A stretch of DNA of 64,000 nucleotides, from contig CAIYAP010000002.1 of the NCBI GenBank assembly GCA_903924205.1, positions 372,001-436,000 on the forward strand, read 5' to 3'. A model generated the notes under the pieces. It saw only the letters and a list, made by a program, of their open reading frames with translations, searched no databases and was not told the origin of the DNA. The position numbers were made by a program, and so were the translations under genes. The stretch is from an uncultured Actinomycetes bacterium (GTDB lineage: Bacteria; Actinomycetota; Acidimicrobiia; Acidimicrobiales; RAAP-2). Shown piece by piece: positions 1 to 12,492 of the stretch (the first letter of the stretch is position 1; each line of letters opens with the position of its first letter).

Positions 1-4634
<4,634 letters not shown>

Positions 4635-4746
4635 GATCCAATCCTCCGTGATGGTGGGCGGTTACTACAGGAGCACAGCAAAAACGTGTTTCAGCGCGGT
4701 AGCGAATGGGGCAAGACGAAACCAACGACGAGGACACGGTCTATCT

Positions 4747-4776
4747 ACTCTAGTTGCCACAGCCGGTGACGGTCAA
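4747..4776 (-). promoter_or_regulatory. Probable rpoBC promoter
   Basis: Read on the minus strand, TTGACC (4776-4771) is followed after 18 bp by TAGAGT (4752-4747). Both boxes match actinobacterial housekeeping sigma promoters. It lies downstream of the rplL hairpin and would give rpoB a 5' UTR of roughly 105 nt. No other strong -35/-10 pair was found in the 272-bp gap 4635-4906. Confidence 0.6.
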
Positions 4777-4864
4777 ATGGCGCCGAGGGCTCTCCCCCGG
4801 CGCTGACTTTCGCCGGCGGTGACAGTAGGCGGAACGAGTCCGCTCGTCAAGGATTCCGACGAGC

Positions 4865-4895
4865 CGACCCCCGAGCCGCGCGGGCTCGGGGGTCG
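4865..4895 (-). terminator. rplL-rpoB intergenic hairpin (attenuator)
   Basis: Perfect 13-bp inverted repeat (4865-4877 with 4883-4895, 5-nt loop) beginning 12 nt after the rplL stop. There is no U-run after it, so partial termination or RNA processing is more likely than a full stop. Such an attenuator between rplL and rpoB is well known in E. coli. A second, imperfect 10-bp stem sits at 4780-4803 in the same gap. Confidence 0.6.
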
Positions 4896-4906
4896 ATTCG
4901 TGAGAA

Positions 4907-5299
4907 CTACTTGAGTTCGACGGTGGCGCCGGCGGCCTCGAGGGCAGCCTTCGCCTTCTCCGCGTCGGCCTTGGAGGCCTTCTCGAGGACGGGCTTCGGA
5001 GCACCGTCCACCAAGTCCTTGGCTTCCTTGAGGCCCAGGTTGGTCAGAGCGCGAACTTCCTTGATGACCTGGATCTTCTTGTCACCACCGTCCACGAGGA
5101 TGACGTCGAAGTCGCTCTTCTCTTCGGCAGCAGCGCCCGCGTCAGCGCCACCAGCGGCAGCAACGACGACAGCAGCAGCCGGAGCGGCAGCGGTCACACC
5201 GAACTTCTCTTCGAACTCCTTGAGGAGCTCGCTCAACTCGATCACCGACAACTCGGCGATTCCGTCGAGGATCTGGTCCTTAGACAGGCTTCCAGCCAT
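4907..5299 (-). CDS. rplL: 50S ribosomal protein L7/L12
   Basis: Stalk protein that recruits translation GTPases to the ribosome. It has 130 aa, the normal length. The N-terminal dimerisation helix ([21 protein letters not shown] type) is followed by an Ala-rich hinge at about residues 37-60 and the C-terminal domain with [20 protein letters not shown] and the ending GATVELK. ATG at 5299 has AGGAA just upstream. It follows rplJ by 36 nt, the conserved L10-L12 pair, and is followed by the hairpin at 4865-4895. Confidence 0.98.
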   Translation of the reverse strand: MAGSLSKDQILDGIAELSVIELSELLKEFEEKFGVTAAAPAAAVVVAAAGGADAGAAAEEKSDFDVILVDGGDKKIQVIKEVRALTNLGLKEAKDLVDGAPKPVLEKASKADAEKAKAALEAAGATVELK

Positions 5300-5335
5300 G
5301 ATTCCTACTTTCTTGATCTGATCAGGTACTACGGG

Positions 5336-6046
5336 TTATTCGGCCGCGGACTCGTCCCCGGCCTCGGCGGCAACTTCTGCCACTTCGGCGGCGGGGGCCT
5401 CGTCGGCCTCCGCAGCGGTCGCCTCGGCCGGAGCCTCGGCATCCGCGTCCGCGCTGGCCTCGGGGGCGTCAGCGGACTCGGTCACTTCCTCGGCGGGTGC
5501 CGCGGGTGCGGCACTGGCCTGAGGGCCGCCCTTGGCGTCGATCAAAGCCGACAGGCCGTAGGCGAAGTTCTGCGGGACGGCCTGGAACAGCGCCGCGAGG
5601 TTGCGCATCGGCGCGGCGATGAGGCCGGCAAGTTGCGAAAGGAGGACTTCACGGCTCGGCAGATCGGCCAGAGCGCCGAGGTCCTTAGCGGAGAGGGCGC
5701 GGCCGTCGAGGACGCCGCCCTTGATGACGAGGGTGGGGGTGGCCTTCGCGAAGTCGCGCAGGGCCTTGGCCACACCGGAGATGTCGCCCTTGATCCACGC
5801 AATAGCGGTGGGGCCGGCGAGGAATTCGCCCAGGGGCTCGGCCGGCGTCCCGGAAATAGCGCGCTTGACCAGGGTGTTCTTGAAAACCTTGTAGTCAGCT
5901 CCGGCGGCACGCAGGGTGCGGCGCAGGCTGGAGATTTCGGCCACGGTCAGTCCGCGGTATTCGGTAACGACGGCAGCCGTCGTCTCCGATACCTTCTCGG
6001 CGACTTCGTCAATAACTGCCGTCTTGTCCGCGTTGATCTTGCTCAT
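5336..6046 (-). CDS. rplJ: 50S ribosomal protein L10 with long acidic tail
   Basis: Ribosomal stalk base that binds 23S rRNA and the L7/L12 dimers. The start at 6046 was chosen because MSKINADKTAVIDEV matches the family and GGAG lies just upstream; a longer in-frame extension from 6118 would run into the L10 leader. The L10 domain spans about residues 1-170 (EYRGLTVAEISSLRRTLRAAG, then KNTLVKRA). The remaining roughly 65 residues are almost only Ala, Glu, Asp and Pro, making the protein 236 aa against about 165-180 in most bacteria. The tail is low complexity and probably disordered. Confidence 0.97.
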   Translation of the reverse strand: MSKINADKTAVIDEVAEKVSETTAAVVTEYRGLTVAEISSLRRTLRAAGADYKVFKNTLVKRAISGTPAEPLGEFLAGPTAIAWIKGDISGVAKALRDFAKATPTLVIKGGVLDGRALSAKDLGALADLPSREVLLSQLAGLIAAPMRNLAALFQAVPQNFAYGLSALIDAKGGPQASAAPAAPAEEVTESADAPEASADADAEAPAEATAAEADEAPAAEVAEVAAEAGDESAAE

Positions 6047-6059
6047 CGTCTCTCCTTCA

Positions 6060-6206
6060 CCGGATGCCGCCCGGTACGGGCCGTTGACATCGAGAAGAGA
6101 CTTCACGGGAAGTCGCACCTCGTCAGGCGAACCTGTTGGTTCTTTCAGCGGTTTCCCGCACCGGATGTCTTCGGCAGTTATTCAACTGGTTGCACGTTTC
6201 CGTGCA
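6060..6206 (-). ncRNA. Ribosomal protein L10 leader
   Basis: The 203-nt gap between rplA and rplJ (6047-6249) carries a structured mRNA leader. On the minus strand it begins with a perfect 6-bp hairpin capped by a GAAA tetraloop (6206-6191). This is followed by the sequence CCGAAGACATCCGGTGC, which closely resembles the conserved core of L10 leaders in other bacteria, and by further GC-rich arms. In known cases L10-L12 binds here and represses translation of its own operon. Just upstream, a 7-bp hairpin at 6224-6241 follows the rplA stop and may be a processing or partial termination site. Confidence 0.72.
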
Positions 6207-6249
6207 GGGTGCTCAGTGTAGTCACGCCACCGAGGTGGCGTCAAAACGA

Positions 6250-6966
6250 CTAGGCGTTAGTGAGTTCGTTTTCGTGCTCGTGCAGACGGGCCGGGTCGAT
6301 CTTCACGCCAGGTCCCATGGTGGAGCTGATGGTGATGGCCTGCAGGTAGCGACCCTTGGCGCTCGCCGGCTTCACACGCAGCAGTTCGTCAACGACGGCC
6401 ACGATGTTACGCACGAGGTCACCCTCGATGAACGACGCCTTACCGACGCGCAGGTGGATGTTGCCGACCTTGTCGGTGCGGTATTCCACACGACCACCCT
6501 TGAATTCACCCACGGCCTTGGCGACGTCCATGGTGACGGTGCCGGTCTTGGGGTTGGGCATGAGGCCACGAGGTCCAAGGACGCGGCCGAGGCCACCGAC
6601 CTGGCCCATCTGGTCCGGGGTCGCAATGGCGATGTCGAAGTCGAGGAAGCCACCGGCCACCTTGGCGACGAGGTCGTCGGCACCGACGTGGTCGGCTCCG
6701 GCCTCACGCGCGGCGGTCGCCGCTTCACCGGCGGCGAACACGGCGATGCGCATCGTCTTACCGGTACCGGCGGGCAGCGCAATGGTGCCACGAACGATCT
6801 GGTCGGCCTTACGCGGGTCAACACCCAAGCGGCAGGCGATTTCAATGGTCTCGTCGAACTTCGCCGTGGCGAGTGCCTTGACCTTGGTGACGGCCTCGGG
6901 AACGTTGAGGAGTTCCTCGCGGTTCACCTGGTTAAGGGCGTTGATGTACTTCTTACCGTGCTTCAT
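6250..6966 (-). CDS. rplA: 50S ribosomal protein L1
   Basis: L1 protein of the E-site stalk, 238 aa, standard length. It starts MKHGKKYINALNQVNR and contains the family signature GPRGLMPNPKTGTVT and the segment GTIALPAGTGK. It lies 11 nt downstream of rplK in the usual rplK-rplA pair. In many bacteria L1 represses this pair by binding its mRNA; no such site was identified here. Confidence 0.98.
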   Translation of the reverse strand: MKHGKKYINALNQVNREELLNVPEAVTKVKALATAKFDETIEIACRLGVDPRKADQIVRGTIALPAGTGKTMRIAVFAAGEAATAAREAGADHVGADDLVAKVAGGFLDFDIAIATPDQMGQVGGLGRVLGPRGLMPNPKTGTVTMDVAKAVGEFKGGRVEYRTDKVGNIHLRVGKASFIEGDLVRNIVAVVDELLRVKPASAKGRYLQAITISSTMGPGVKIDPARLHEHENELTNA

Positions 6967-6977
6967 TGTCGTATCTC

Positions 6978-7400
6978 CTAGCGGACCGAGATGCCCATGG
7001 AACGAGCAGTGCCCGCCACTTGCAGCTTGGCCTGCTCGATGTCGTCGGTGTTGAGGTCTTGCAGCTTGGTCTTCGCGATTTCCGCGACCTGGTCCCAGCT
7101 GATGGTGGCGACGGTCTCACGACCGGCGAGCTGTGCGCCCTTGGCGAGGCCCGCGGCTTCGCGCAGCAGAACCGGCGTCGGCGGGGTCTTCAGGACGAAA
7201 GTGAACGTACGGTCGTCGTAGATGGAGATTTCGCACGGGACGACGGTGCCCTTCATGGCCTCCGTCGCGGCGTTGTACTGCTTACAAAATTCCATCGTCT
7301 GAATGCCGTGGGGTCCGAGTGCGGTACCCACCGGCGGGGCCGGCGTGGCGCCACCCGCGGGCAGCTGAATCTTGACGATGGCGGTGACCTTCTTTGCCAT
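6978..7400 (-). CDS. rplK: 50S ribosomal protein L11
   Basis: L11 of the GTPase-associated centre, the usual thiostrepton-binding protein with 23S rRNA. It has 140 aa, starting [20 protein letters not shown] and including [20 protein letters not shown] and the C-terminal RNA-binding domain ending [14 protein letters not shown] at 7400 is preceded by GGAGAGGG. It sits 12 nt after nusG, the universal nusG-rplK-rplA order. Confidence 0.98.
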   Translation of the reverse strand: MAKKVTAIVKIQLPAGGATPAPPVGTALGPHGIQTMEFCKQYNAATEAMKGTVVPCEISIYDDRTFTFVLKTPPTPVLLREAAGLAKGAQLAGRETVATISWDQVAEIAKTKLQDLNTDDIEQAKLQVAGTARSMGISVR

Positions 7401-7412
7401 GGTTCCCTCTCC

Positions 7413-8078
7413 TTAAATCTTCGTAATTTGGTTGAAGTCGAGTTCGACCGGAGTCTCTCGACCGAAAATGTCCACGAGCACCTTGACCTTGAGCTGGTCC
7501 TCGTTGATTTCCGAAATGTGACCCGAGAAGGTCGCGAACGGACCCGTCTTGATCTGCACGGTGTCGTTGATTTCGAACTCGTGCTGCGGGGCGCGACGCT
7601 TGGTCGGCACCTCCACGCCTTCGATCTTCGGGCGAATGATGGCGTCGACTTCGCGTCGACGCAGCGCCGGCGGGTTGTTCTTGAGCGCACCCACGAAGCC
7701 GGTCACCGAGGGGACCTGGCTGATGGTGTGGAAGGTGTCGTCGCTGGGGTGGCAGCGCACGAGCACGTAGGAGGGGAACATCTTGCGCTGCACGATGCGC
7801 TTCTCACCGTTCTTGAACTCGGTGACGTCCTCTTCGGGGATGTAGATCTCCATGATCTCGTCGTCGAGTCCACGGGCCTTCACCACGTTGGTGAGCGCTT
7901 CGCGCACCTTGGCTTCGTGACCGTTGATGGTGTGCACGATGAACCAACGACCGGGACGGTCGTAGGCGGATTCGATAACCGGCTCGTCGAAGAACTCTTC
8001 GTTCGAGGCGTCGTCGTTCTCGGCAGCGGCCTCGCTGCTCACGACTTCTTCAACCTCGTCAGTTACAAATTCAGTCAT
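7413..8078 (-). CDS. nusG: Transcription termination/antitermination factor NusG
   Basis: NusG binds RNA polymerase and links it to Rho or the ribosome. It has 221 aa. The first 42 residues are an acidic tail typical of actinobacterial NusG. The NGN domain follows from about residue 43 (RWFIVHTINGHEAKVREAL, then MFPSYVLVRC and PSVTGFVG). The C-terminal KOW domain contains VQIKTGPFATFSGHISEI. The start ATG at 8078 lies 10 nt after the secE stop, the conserved secE-nusG pair. Confidence 0.97.
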   Translation of the reverse strand: MTEFVTDEVEEVVSSEAAAENDDASNEEFFDEPVIESAYDRPGRWFIVHTINGHEAKVREALTNVVKARGLDDEIMEIYIPEEDVTEFKNGEKRIVQRKMFPSYVLVRCHPSDDTFHTISQVPSVTGFVGALKNNPPALRRREVDAIIRPKIEGVEVPTKRRAPQHEFEINDTVQIKTGPFATFSGHISEINEDQLKVKVLVDIFGRETPVELDFNQITKI

Positions 8079-8088
8079 CTCAGTCCGT

Positions 8089-8373
8089 CTATCCGTAGAG
8101 GAAATTCACGATCTTGCCCACCCCGAAACCGAGGCCGAAGATCAACGCGGTCATAAAAACAAGCACAAACAACACAATCGAGGTGTAGCGACGAACTTCA
8201 ATGCGCGACGGCCAGCTGACCTGACGCATCTCGTCACGAACCTGCGTGAAGAACTGACGAACCGTGACACGCTCACGACGGCGGCTGGGGTCACGAGAGT
8301 CGCGACGGGAGGGGTTCCCGTTGGCGTCTAACTGACCCTGTCGCTGCAGGAGTCGCTTTTGTTCCCGGTTCAT
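8089..8373 (-). CDS. secE: Preprotein translocase subunit SecE
   Basis: Small membrane subunit of the SecYEG channel, 94 aa. A charged, Arg-rich N-terminal half (RRDSRDPSRRRERVT) leads into the SecE signature FFTQVRDEMRQVSWPSRIEV and one transmembrane helix at about residues 68-90. It lies between tRNA-Trp and nusG, which is its usual actinobacterial position, and is read from the same transcript as both. Confidence 0.95.
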   Translation of the reverse strand: MNREQKRLLQRQGQLDANGNPSRRDSRDPSRRRERVTVRQFFTQVRDEMRQVSWPSRIEVRRYTSIVLFVLVFMTALIFGLGFGVGKIVNFLYG

Positions 8374-8425
8374 TCTTCTTTTCTTCCTTCGTTACGGTCA
8401 TTCCGCGACGGCGGAAAGTGCCGCG

Positions 8426-8498
8426 CAGGGCAGGAGGGACTCGAACCCCCAACCACCGGTTTTGGAGACCGGTGCTCTACCAATTGAGCCACTGCCCT
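8426..8498 (-). tRNA. tRNA-Trp (CCA anticodon)
   Basis: 73-nt cloverleaf. The acceptor stem AGGGCAG pairs with CTGCCCT, and the anticodon loop is CTCCAAA with anticodon CCA. The discriminator is G and the 3' CCA is not encoded. Located between rpmG and secE, as in other actinobacteria, so it must be cut out of the longer transcript. Confidence 0.96.
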
Positions 8499-8569
8499 TA
8501 GAACAAAACCTCGTCTGTCGACTCAGTTCCGTCAGGGTGGAGAATCTTACCACCCACGAGCAGGGGTCC

Positions 8570-8734
8570 CTATCGGGTCTCCTTGTGGGTGGTGTGCTTG
8601 CGGTCGAAGCGGCAGTACTTCTTCATCTCGATGCGCTCACGATCGTTCATCTTGTTCTTCATCGTGATGTAGTTACGACGCTTGCAGTCCTCGCACGCGA
8701 GGGTTACCTGGATGCGCTTGTCGTTCTTGGCCAT
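8570..8734 (-). CDS. rpmG: 50S ribosomal protein L33
   Basis: 54-aa ribosomal protein, [20 protein letters not shown] to HTTHKETR. A CxxC pair and a later single Cys followed by FDRKH suggest a zinc ribbon with one non-Cys ligand. The ATG at 8734 was chosen because it matches the family start and an upstream extension would run into tRNA-Met. It lies between tRNA-Met and tRNA-Trp, a conserved actinobacterial arrangement. Confidence 0.95.
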   Translation of the reverse strand: MAKNDKRIQVTLACEDCKRRNYITMKNKMNDRERIEMKKYCRFDRKHTTHKETR

Positions 8735-8785
8735 GCTGATCTCCTGTAATACTCGGTAATTCCTCGGAACTGACTTCTTCCGTCG

Positions 8786-8859
8786 TAGCGGCGGAGGGAC
8801 TCGAACCCTCGACAACACGATTATGAGCCGTGTGCTCTAACCACCTGAGCTACGCCGCC
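8786..8859 (-). tRNA. tRNA-Met (CAT anticodon), elongator type
   Basis: 74-nt cloverleaf with acceptor GGCGGCG, anticodon loop CTCATAA and discriminator A; CCA is not encoded. A normal G1-U72 pair closes the acceptor stem, so it lacks the unpaired C1-A72 feature of initiator tRNA and is assigned as elongator. A lysidine-modified Ile tRNA cannot be fully excluded. Only 5 nt separate it from tRNA-Thr. Confidence 0.9.
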
Positions 8860-8864
8860 GGGCG

Positions 8865-8936
<72 letters not shown>

Positions 8937-9017
8937 GTACGTCGTTGCCGACGCGAGAGGCGATGTTAGTGGAGAGAAGCCTCAGCGCGCCAACCGGCGA
9001 GAACTAGCCTCGCATTC

Positions 9018-9545
9018 ATGTACGTTCGCTTGGTCGACATCGCCGACGCGGAGGCCCTGCGGGCGATCTACAACCTCGAAGTCGTCGAAACCTTGGTTAC
9101 TTTCGATCTCGAACCACGCACTCTCGAGCAGCAGGAGGAGTGGATTCGCGAGCATCAGGGTGTTCGCCCCTGCCTGGTGGCCATCGATGACGAGCAATAC
9201 GTCGGGGAAAAAGGCGCCCGCGGGGAGCGAATCTGCGGATTTGCCGTGCTGAACTACTTCCGTGAGCGCCCGGGATATACCACCACCGTGGAAAATTCCG
9301 TCTACATCCACCGCCAGGCCCGCGGTCGGGGCATCGCGGAACTCCTGATGCGCCAACTAATCACCGCAGCCAAGGATTGTGGCTACCACAGCCTGATCGC
9401 ACGCATCGTGGGCGATAACGCGGGATCGATTGCGCTCCACGAACGAGTGGGATTTCACCTGGTCGGGCGGGAAATTGAAGTTGGCCGCAAGCACGGCAAG
9501 TGGCTGGACGTCGTCGAATACCAGTACGTCATTCCGGAGAATTAG
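9018..9545 (+). CDS. GNAT N-acetyltransferase, phosphinothricin-acetyltransferase-like
   Basis: 175-aa acetyltransferase of the GNAT fold. The order of elements matches the Pat/Bar/YncA branch: an N-terminal RLVDIADAEALRAIYN, the ENSVYIHRQARGRG acetyl-CoA loop (RGxG type) and the C-terminal HERVGFHLVGR with a final KWLDVVEYQ. Members acetylate phosphinothricin or oxidised methionine analogues; the substrate here is unknown. TAGCCT at 9005-9010 lies 7 nt before the ATG, so the mRNA is probably leaderless. Its stop overlaps the next, convergent gene by 4 nt. Confidence 0.85.
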   Translation: MYVRLVDIADAEALRAIYNLEVVETLVTFDLEPRTLEQQEEWIREHQGVRPCLVAIDDEQYVGEKGARGERICGFAVLNYFRERPGYTTTVENSVYIHRQARGRGIAELLMRQLITAAKDCGYHSLIARIVGDNAGSIALHERVGFHLVGREIEVGRKHGKWLDVVEYQYVIPEN

Positions 9546-11131
9546 GCGCGCGCGTCGAGCAGGGTCTGCTCGTCCGCCGACAAAATCCGGTGCGGGGGCC
9601 AGGACCACTGGGTCCAGCGACCGAGTGGCGCCAAGATGGCCGCCACCAGGCACAGCAAGGTGATCAACATCACCGGCGCACTGGCCTTCACCAAGCCGCT
9701 CATGAGTTGGCGACCACCGGGCATATCGATAAACGGGGTCACGATCACCAGGGACATCACCCAGAAGTGCTCACGCTTGACGTAGCTGCAGCCCACCAGG
9801 GCTACGCCCCAGGTCATATACCAGGGCTGAATAACCGGTCCGAGCAGGACAAAGGCCACAAACGTGAGGCCGAGATTGCGGACCCACCCACGTTTATCGG
9901 CGGTAAAGAAGAGGGCGAGGGCGATAGAAATCGCCGACATCATCCCCACCGCACGAGTGACGGCCAAAATTCCCTTGAAAGGCACGGTCGCCCCGAACCA
10001 GTGGCCAATGTTACGAATCAAGATGGCGAGCCCGGTAGCCGGGGCGGCCCAATTCACGACGGTGCCCGGGGTAGCGAGGTTCTTTACCCAGCCAAATCCG
10101 AAGCCGGCCAGCCAGGTGGTGATGAAAATAGGAATGAGGGAGGCAACGGCCCCGACGGCCAGCGGCCGTATGCGCTCGCGATACGACGCGAGAGGCCCTC
10201 GCCACGTCCAGGCGATATAGACCACGCCGAGTAAGGCGGGTGCCTTGATCATGGCCGCGAGAGTGCACGCGACGATGCCCGCGATGCGGTGATCGCGAAG
10301 CGCCCACCAAATGCCCAGACAGAGGAGGGCCACCATCATCGCGTCATTGTGGGCACCACCGATAAGGGTGAGCAGAACGAGGGGGTTCATGACGCCGAAG
10401 ACGAGTGCCTCTCCCCCGTCACGACCCAGTGATCGCGCGATGCCGGGCACCGCGAAACTCATGATGAAGACCGCCAGCATCTCGAGCAGACGCAGGCCCA
10501 CCACGGAGGCGAGTTCGTGATGCCCCGTGATTTTCACGATGAGCGAATCCAGCCACAGGAAGAACGGACCATAGGGCGCGGGAGTGTTTCCCCATAGTGG
10601 GTCCACCGGATTCACGAAGGAGTTGGTGCCCGGGGGCGACAGTGACCACGGCCCATTGGTATACGGCGACACGTGGTAACTGGTCATCTCACCCTGCGCG
10701 GCGTACGAGAACACGTCGCGCGAAAACATGATGGGCGCCACGATCATGGGGATCGCCCACAGCCAGAGAATGCGACGAAGAATCTTTTCCGGCGCGCCCG
10801 CGTGATATTTCACCACTTCGCTGAGCCGTAGCCACATGCGCATGAACAAGAACATGCCACCGAAGGTGAAGGCCACCGAGAACATCAAGGTCAGTGGCGT
10901 CGCCGCTTGAGCACTGCTGCGTGGTTCACCGAAGAACCAGGTGTGCACCATGTTGAGCTTGAAGGGCGAGTCGAAGAATGAGCCACCGATGGCAATCAGC
11001 GTCATGGCCAGAAAACCAATGGCGGCCGGCACTTTGAGGAAGGACCAATTCGTAAGTTGGTCCGGCCGGAAATTACTGATGGGGGTGTAGCGGTTCTCGG
11101 CGACCACAATCGTGCGCTCGAGGGTGCTCAT
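9542..11131 (-). CDS. MptB-like polyprenyl-phosphomannose alpha-1,6-mannosyltransferase
   Basis: 529-aa polytopic membrane protein with about 12 hydrophobic segments. The GT-C style loop near residues 150-200 contains SRDVFSYAAQGEM, SPYTNGPWSL and PLWGNTPAPYGPFFLW, which match the MptA/MptB family. Those enzymes extend cell-envelope mannans on the outer face using a lipid-linked mannose donor. The acceptor here is unknown. The start at 11131 (MSTLERTIVV) was preferred over an upstream in-frame start at 11185 because the extra 18 residues are not family-like; only a weak ribosome site is visible. Confidence 0.72.
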   Translation of the reverse strand: MSTLERTIVVAENRYTPISNFRPDQLTNWSFLKVPAAIGFLAMTLIAIGGSFFDSPFKLNMVHTWFFGEPRSSAQAATPLTLMFSVAFTFGGMFLFMRMWLRLSEVVKYHAGAPEKILRRILWLWAIPMIVAPIMFSRDVFSYAAQGEMTSYHVSPYTNGPWSLSPPGTNSFVNPVDPLWGNTPAPYGPFFLWLDSLIVKITGHHELASVVGLRLLEMLAVFIMSFAVPGIARSLGRDGGEALVFGVMNPLVLLTLIGGAHNDAMMVALLCLGIWWALRDHRIAGIVACTLAAMIKAPALLGVVYIAWTWRGPLASYRERIRPLAVGAVASLIPIFITTWLAGFGFGWVKNLATPGTVVNWAAPATGLAILIRNIGHWFGATVPFKGILAVTRAVGMMSAISIALALFFTADKRGWVRNLGLTFVAFVLLGPVIQPWYMTWGVALVGCSYVKREHFWVMSLVIVTPFIDMPGGRQLMSGLVKASAPVMLITLLCLVAAILAPLGRWTQWSWPPHRILSADEQTLLDARA

Positions 11132-11204
11132 GGCCCACTCATACCCGTGACGACAGCGTCGGCCGAAAGACGTAATTGCGCGCACACTGTCCTTTCGCCA
11201 CCGT

Positions 11205-11238
11205 GGTGCCCCCGTTCGTCAAGCGTAACGGGGGCACC
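11205..11238. terminator. 12-bp hairpin downstream of tRNA-Tyr
   Basis: Perfect inverted repeat 11205-11216 / 11227-11238 with a 10-nt loop, 35 nt beyond the tRNA-Tyr 3' end. It lacks a U-run on both strands. Probably a U-less terminator or processing hairpin of the kind common in actinobacteria. Confidence 0.5.
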
Positions 11239-11272
11239 CGCGGGGCCGTGGCAACTCACGTTGCCAGGTTGG

Positions 11273-11354
11273 TGGGCCAGGAGGGATTTGAACCCCCGTA
11301 GGCTAAGCCGTCTGGTTTACAGCCAGATCCCATTGGCCACTCGGGCACTGACCC
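11273..11354 (-). tRNA. tRNA-Tyr (GTA anticodon), CCA encoded
   Basis: 82-nt class II cloverleaf with a long variable arm. Acceptor GGGTCAG pairs with CTGGCCC, the anticodon loop CTGTAAA gives GTA, and the discriminator is A. The following three bases on the minus strand (11272-11270) encode CCA. The gene stands alone, with its -10 box only 7 nt upstream of the mature 5' end and a hairpin downstream. Confidence 0.96.
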
Positions 11355-11361
11355 GTCTGAG

Positions 11362-11367
11362 ACTTTA
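11362..11367 (-). promoter_or_regulatory. -10 box of tRNA-Tyr
   Basis: TAAAGT on the minus strand, separated by 7 nt (11355-11361) from the mature tRNA 5' end. This is the usual distance from a -10 box to the transcription start, so transcription would begin at or within a base or two of tRNA position 1. Confidence 0.55.
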
Positions 11368-11414
11368 GACGAATTGTGCTCCTCGGTTCCACACGGGCTC
11401 ACTACGCTTTATCT

Positions 11415-11903
11415 ATGCCTACTTTTGACATTGTTTCTGAAGTCGATCTCCAAGAAGTCCGTAACGCCGTCGACCAGGCGAACCGCGAAGCCGGCACTCG
11501 CTTTGACTTCAAGGGCACCGACGCCCTTATCGAATTCTCCGAGAAGGAACTGACGTTGTCGTGCAACACCGAAGACCGTCTGCGCGCCCTCTACACCGTG
11601 CTCGAAGAGAAGTTGGTGAAGCGCAGCGTGTCACTCAAGACTCTGGACCCGGGCAAGATCGAGGAAGCCTCGCGTGGGGCCGCTCGTCAAAAGGTGGCCC
11701 TCAAGGCGGGTATCAGCCAAGAGCTGGGCAAGAAAATCAACAAGTTGATCAAGGACATGGGCGTCAAGAACCTGCAGTCCTCGATTCAGGGCGACCAGGT
11801 TCGCGTGACCGGCAAGCAGCGCGATGACTTGCAGACGGTGATCCAGGCCCTCAAGGAATCCGACCTTGACGTGCCGCTGCAGTTCACTAACTTCCGCGAC
11901 TAG
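11415..11903 (+). CDS. YajQ family nucleotide-binding protein
   Basis: 162-aa protein, normal for the UPF0234/YajQ family. It opens with MPTFDIVSEVDLQEVRNAV and contains FDFKGTDALIEF and the C-terminal IKDMGVKNLQSSIQGDQVRV and VPLQFTNFRD. YajQ proteins bind nucleotides, and in Xanthomonas a member binds cyclic di-GMP; the role in actinobacteria is not established. The start at 11415 fits the family and has TACGCT (11403-11408) 6 nt upstream, so a leaderless mRNA is likely. The stop overlaps gtrA by 4 nt (CTAG). Confidence 0.93.
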   Translation: MPTFDIVSEVDLQEVRNAVDQANREAGTRFDFKGTDALIEFSEKELTLSCNTEDRLRALYTVLEEKLVKRSVSLKTLDPGKIEEASRGAARQKVALKAGISQELGKKINKLIKDMGVKNLQSSIQGDQVRVTGKQRDDLQTVIQALKESDLDVPLQFTNFRD

Positions 11904-12415
11904 CGGGCGAGGTTTCCCTTTTCCTCGGCCGTGAGGTGATCGTCCATCTCGGCGAGTTCGTTGGTGTGAAAGATGCGGTTGAACAGCGCCATCTTGAGCA
12001 CCCAGAAAACACCGAAGCTCGCGAGGTTGAAGCCCATCAAGATCAAGGAGTTGATCGACTGGCCCCAGTGGGGGTGGTGATGGACCAACTGCTTGGCAAA
12101 TTGCGAAATAAAGGTTGAGAACAAAATCCCCGCCAGGGACATCGCCCAGAAGGGCAGAATTTCCTTGCGCCAGTGGCTCTTGCCCGTCTTACCCCAGGTC
12201 CAGCGTCGGTTCAAGTTGTAGGCCGGCAAGGTGGCAATCAGGTTGCCGAGGAAAGTGGCCAGAATCTCGTTGGTGACGAACTTCGGGTAGTACAAGATGA
12301 ACAGCGACAGGTTCGAGACCACGGTGGAAATAACCGAGACCGACGTAAAGCGGATGATCTTGCGTCCCTGGTGGCTCCGTGACCACGCAACAAGTTCGGC
12401 AAAGTTCTTCGGCAT
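11900..12415 (-). CDS. GtrA family membrane protein
   Basis: 171 aa with four predicted membrane helices, the typical GtrA layout: KIIRFTSVSVISTVVSNLSLF, then NLIATLPAYNLNRRWTWGK, and two more hydrophobic segments. GtrA proteins are thought to flip or help move polyprenyl-linked sugars during surface polysaccharide modification. No partner gene is adjacent, but an MptB-like transferase lies 2.3 kb away. A TAGTCT box lies 9 nt before the ATG, giving at most a 2-3 nt leader. Confidence 0.85.
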   Translation of the reverse strand: MPKNFAELVAWSRSHQGRKIIRFTSVSVISTVVSNLSLFILYYPKFVTNEILATFLGNLIATLPAYNLNRRWTWGKTGKSHWRKEILPFWAMSLAGILFSTFISQFAKQLVHHHPHWGQSINSLILMGFNLASFGVFWVLKMALFNRIFHTNELAEMDDHLTAEEKGNLAR

Positions 12416-12492
12416 CGCCTGTCGAGACTACTCCGCTTCACTCGGTCACTTCCCCGGTAACGAGGCGACACCTCCCCTCGTAGTCTGTGAGC

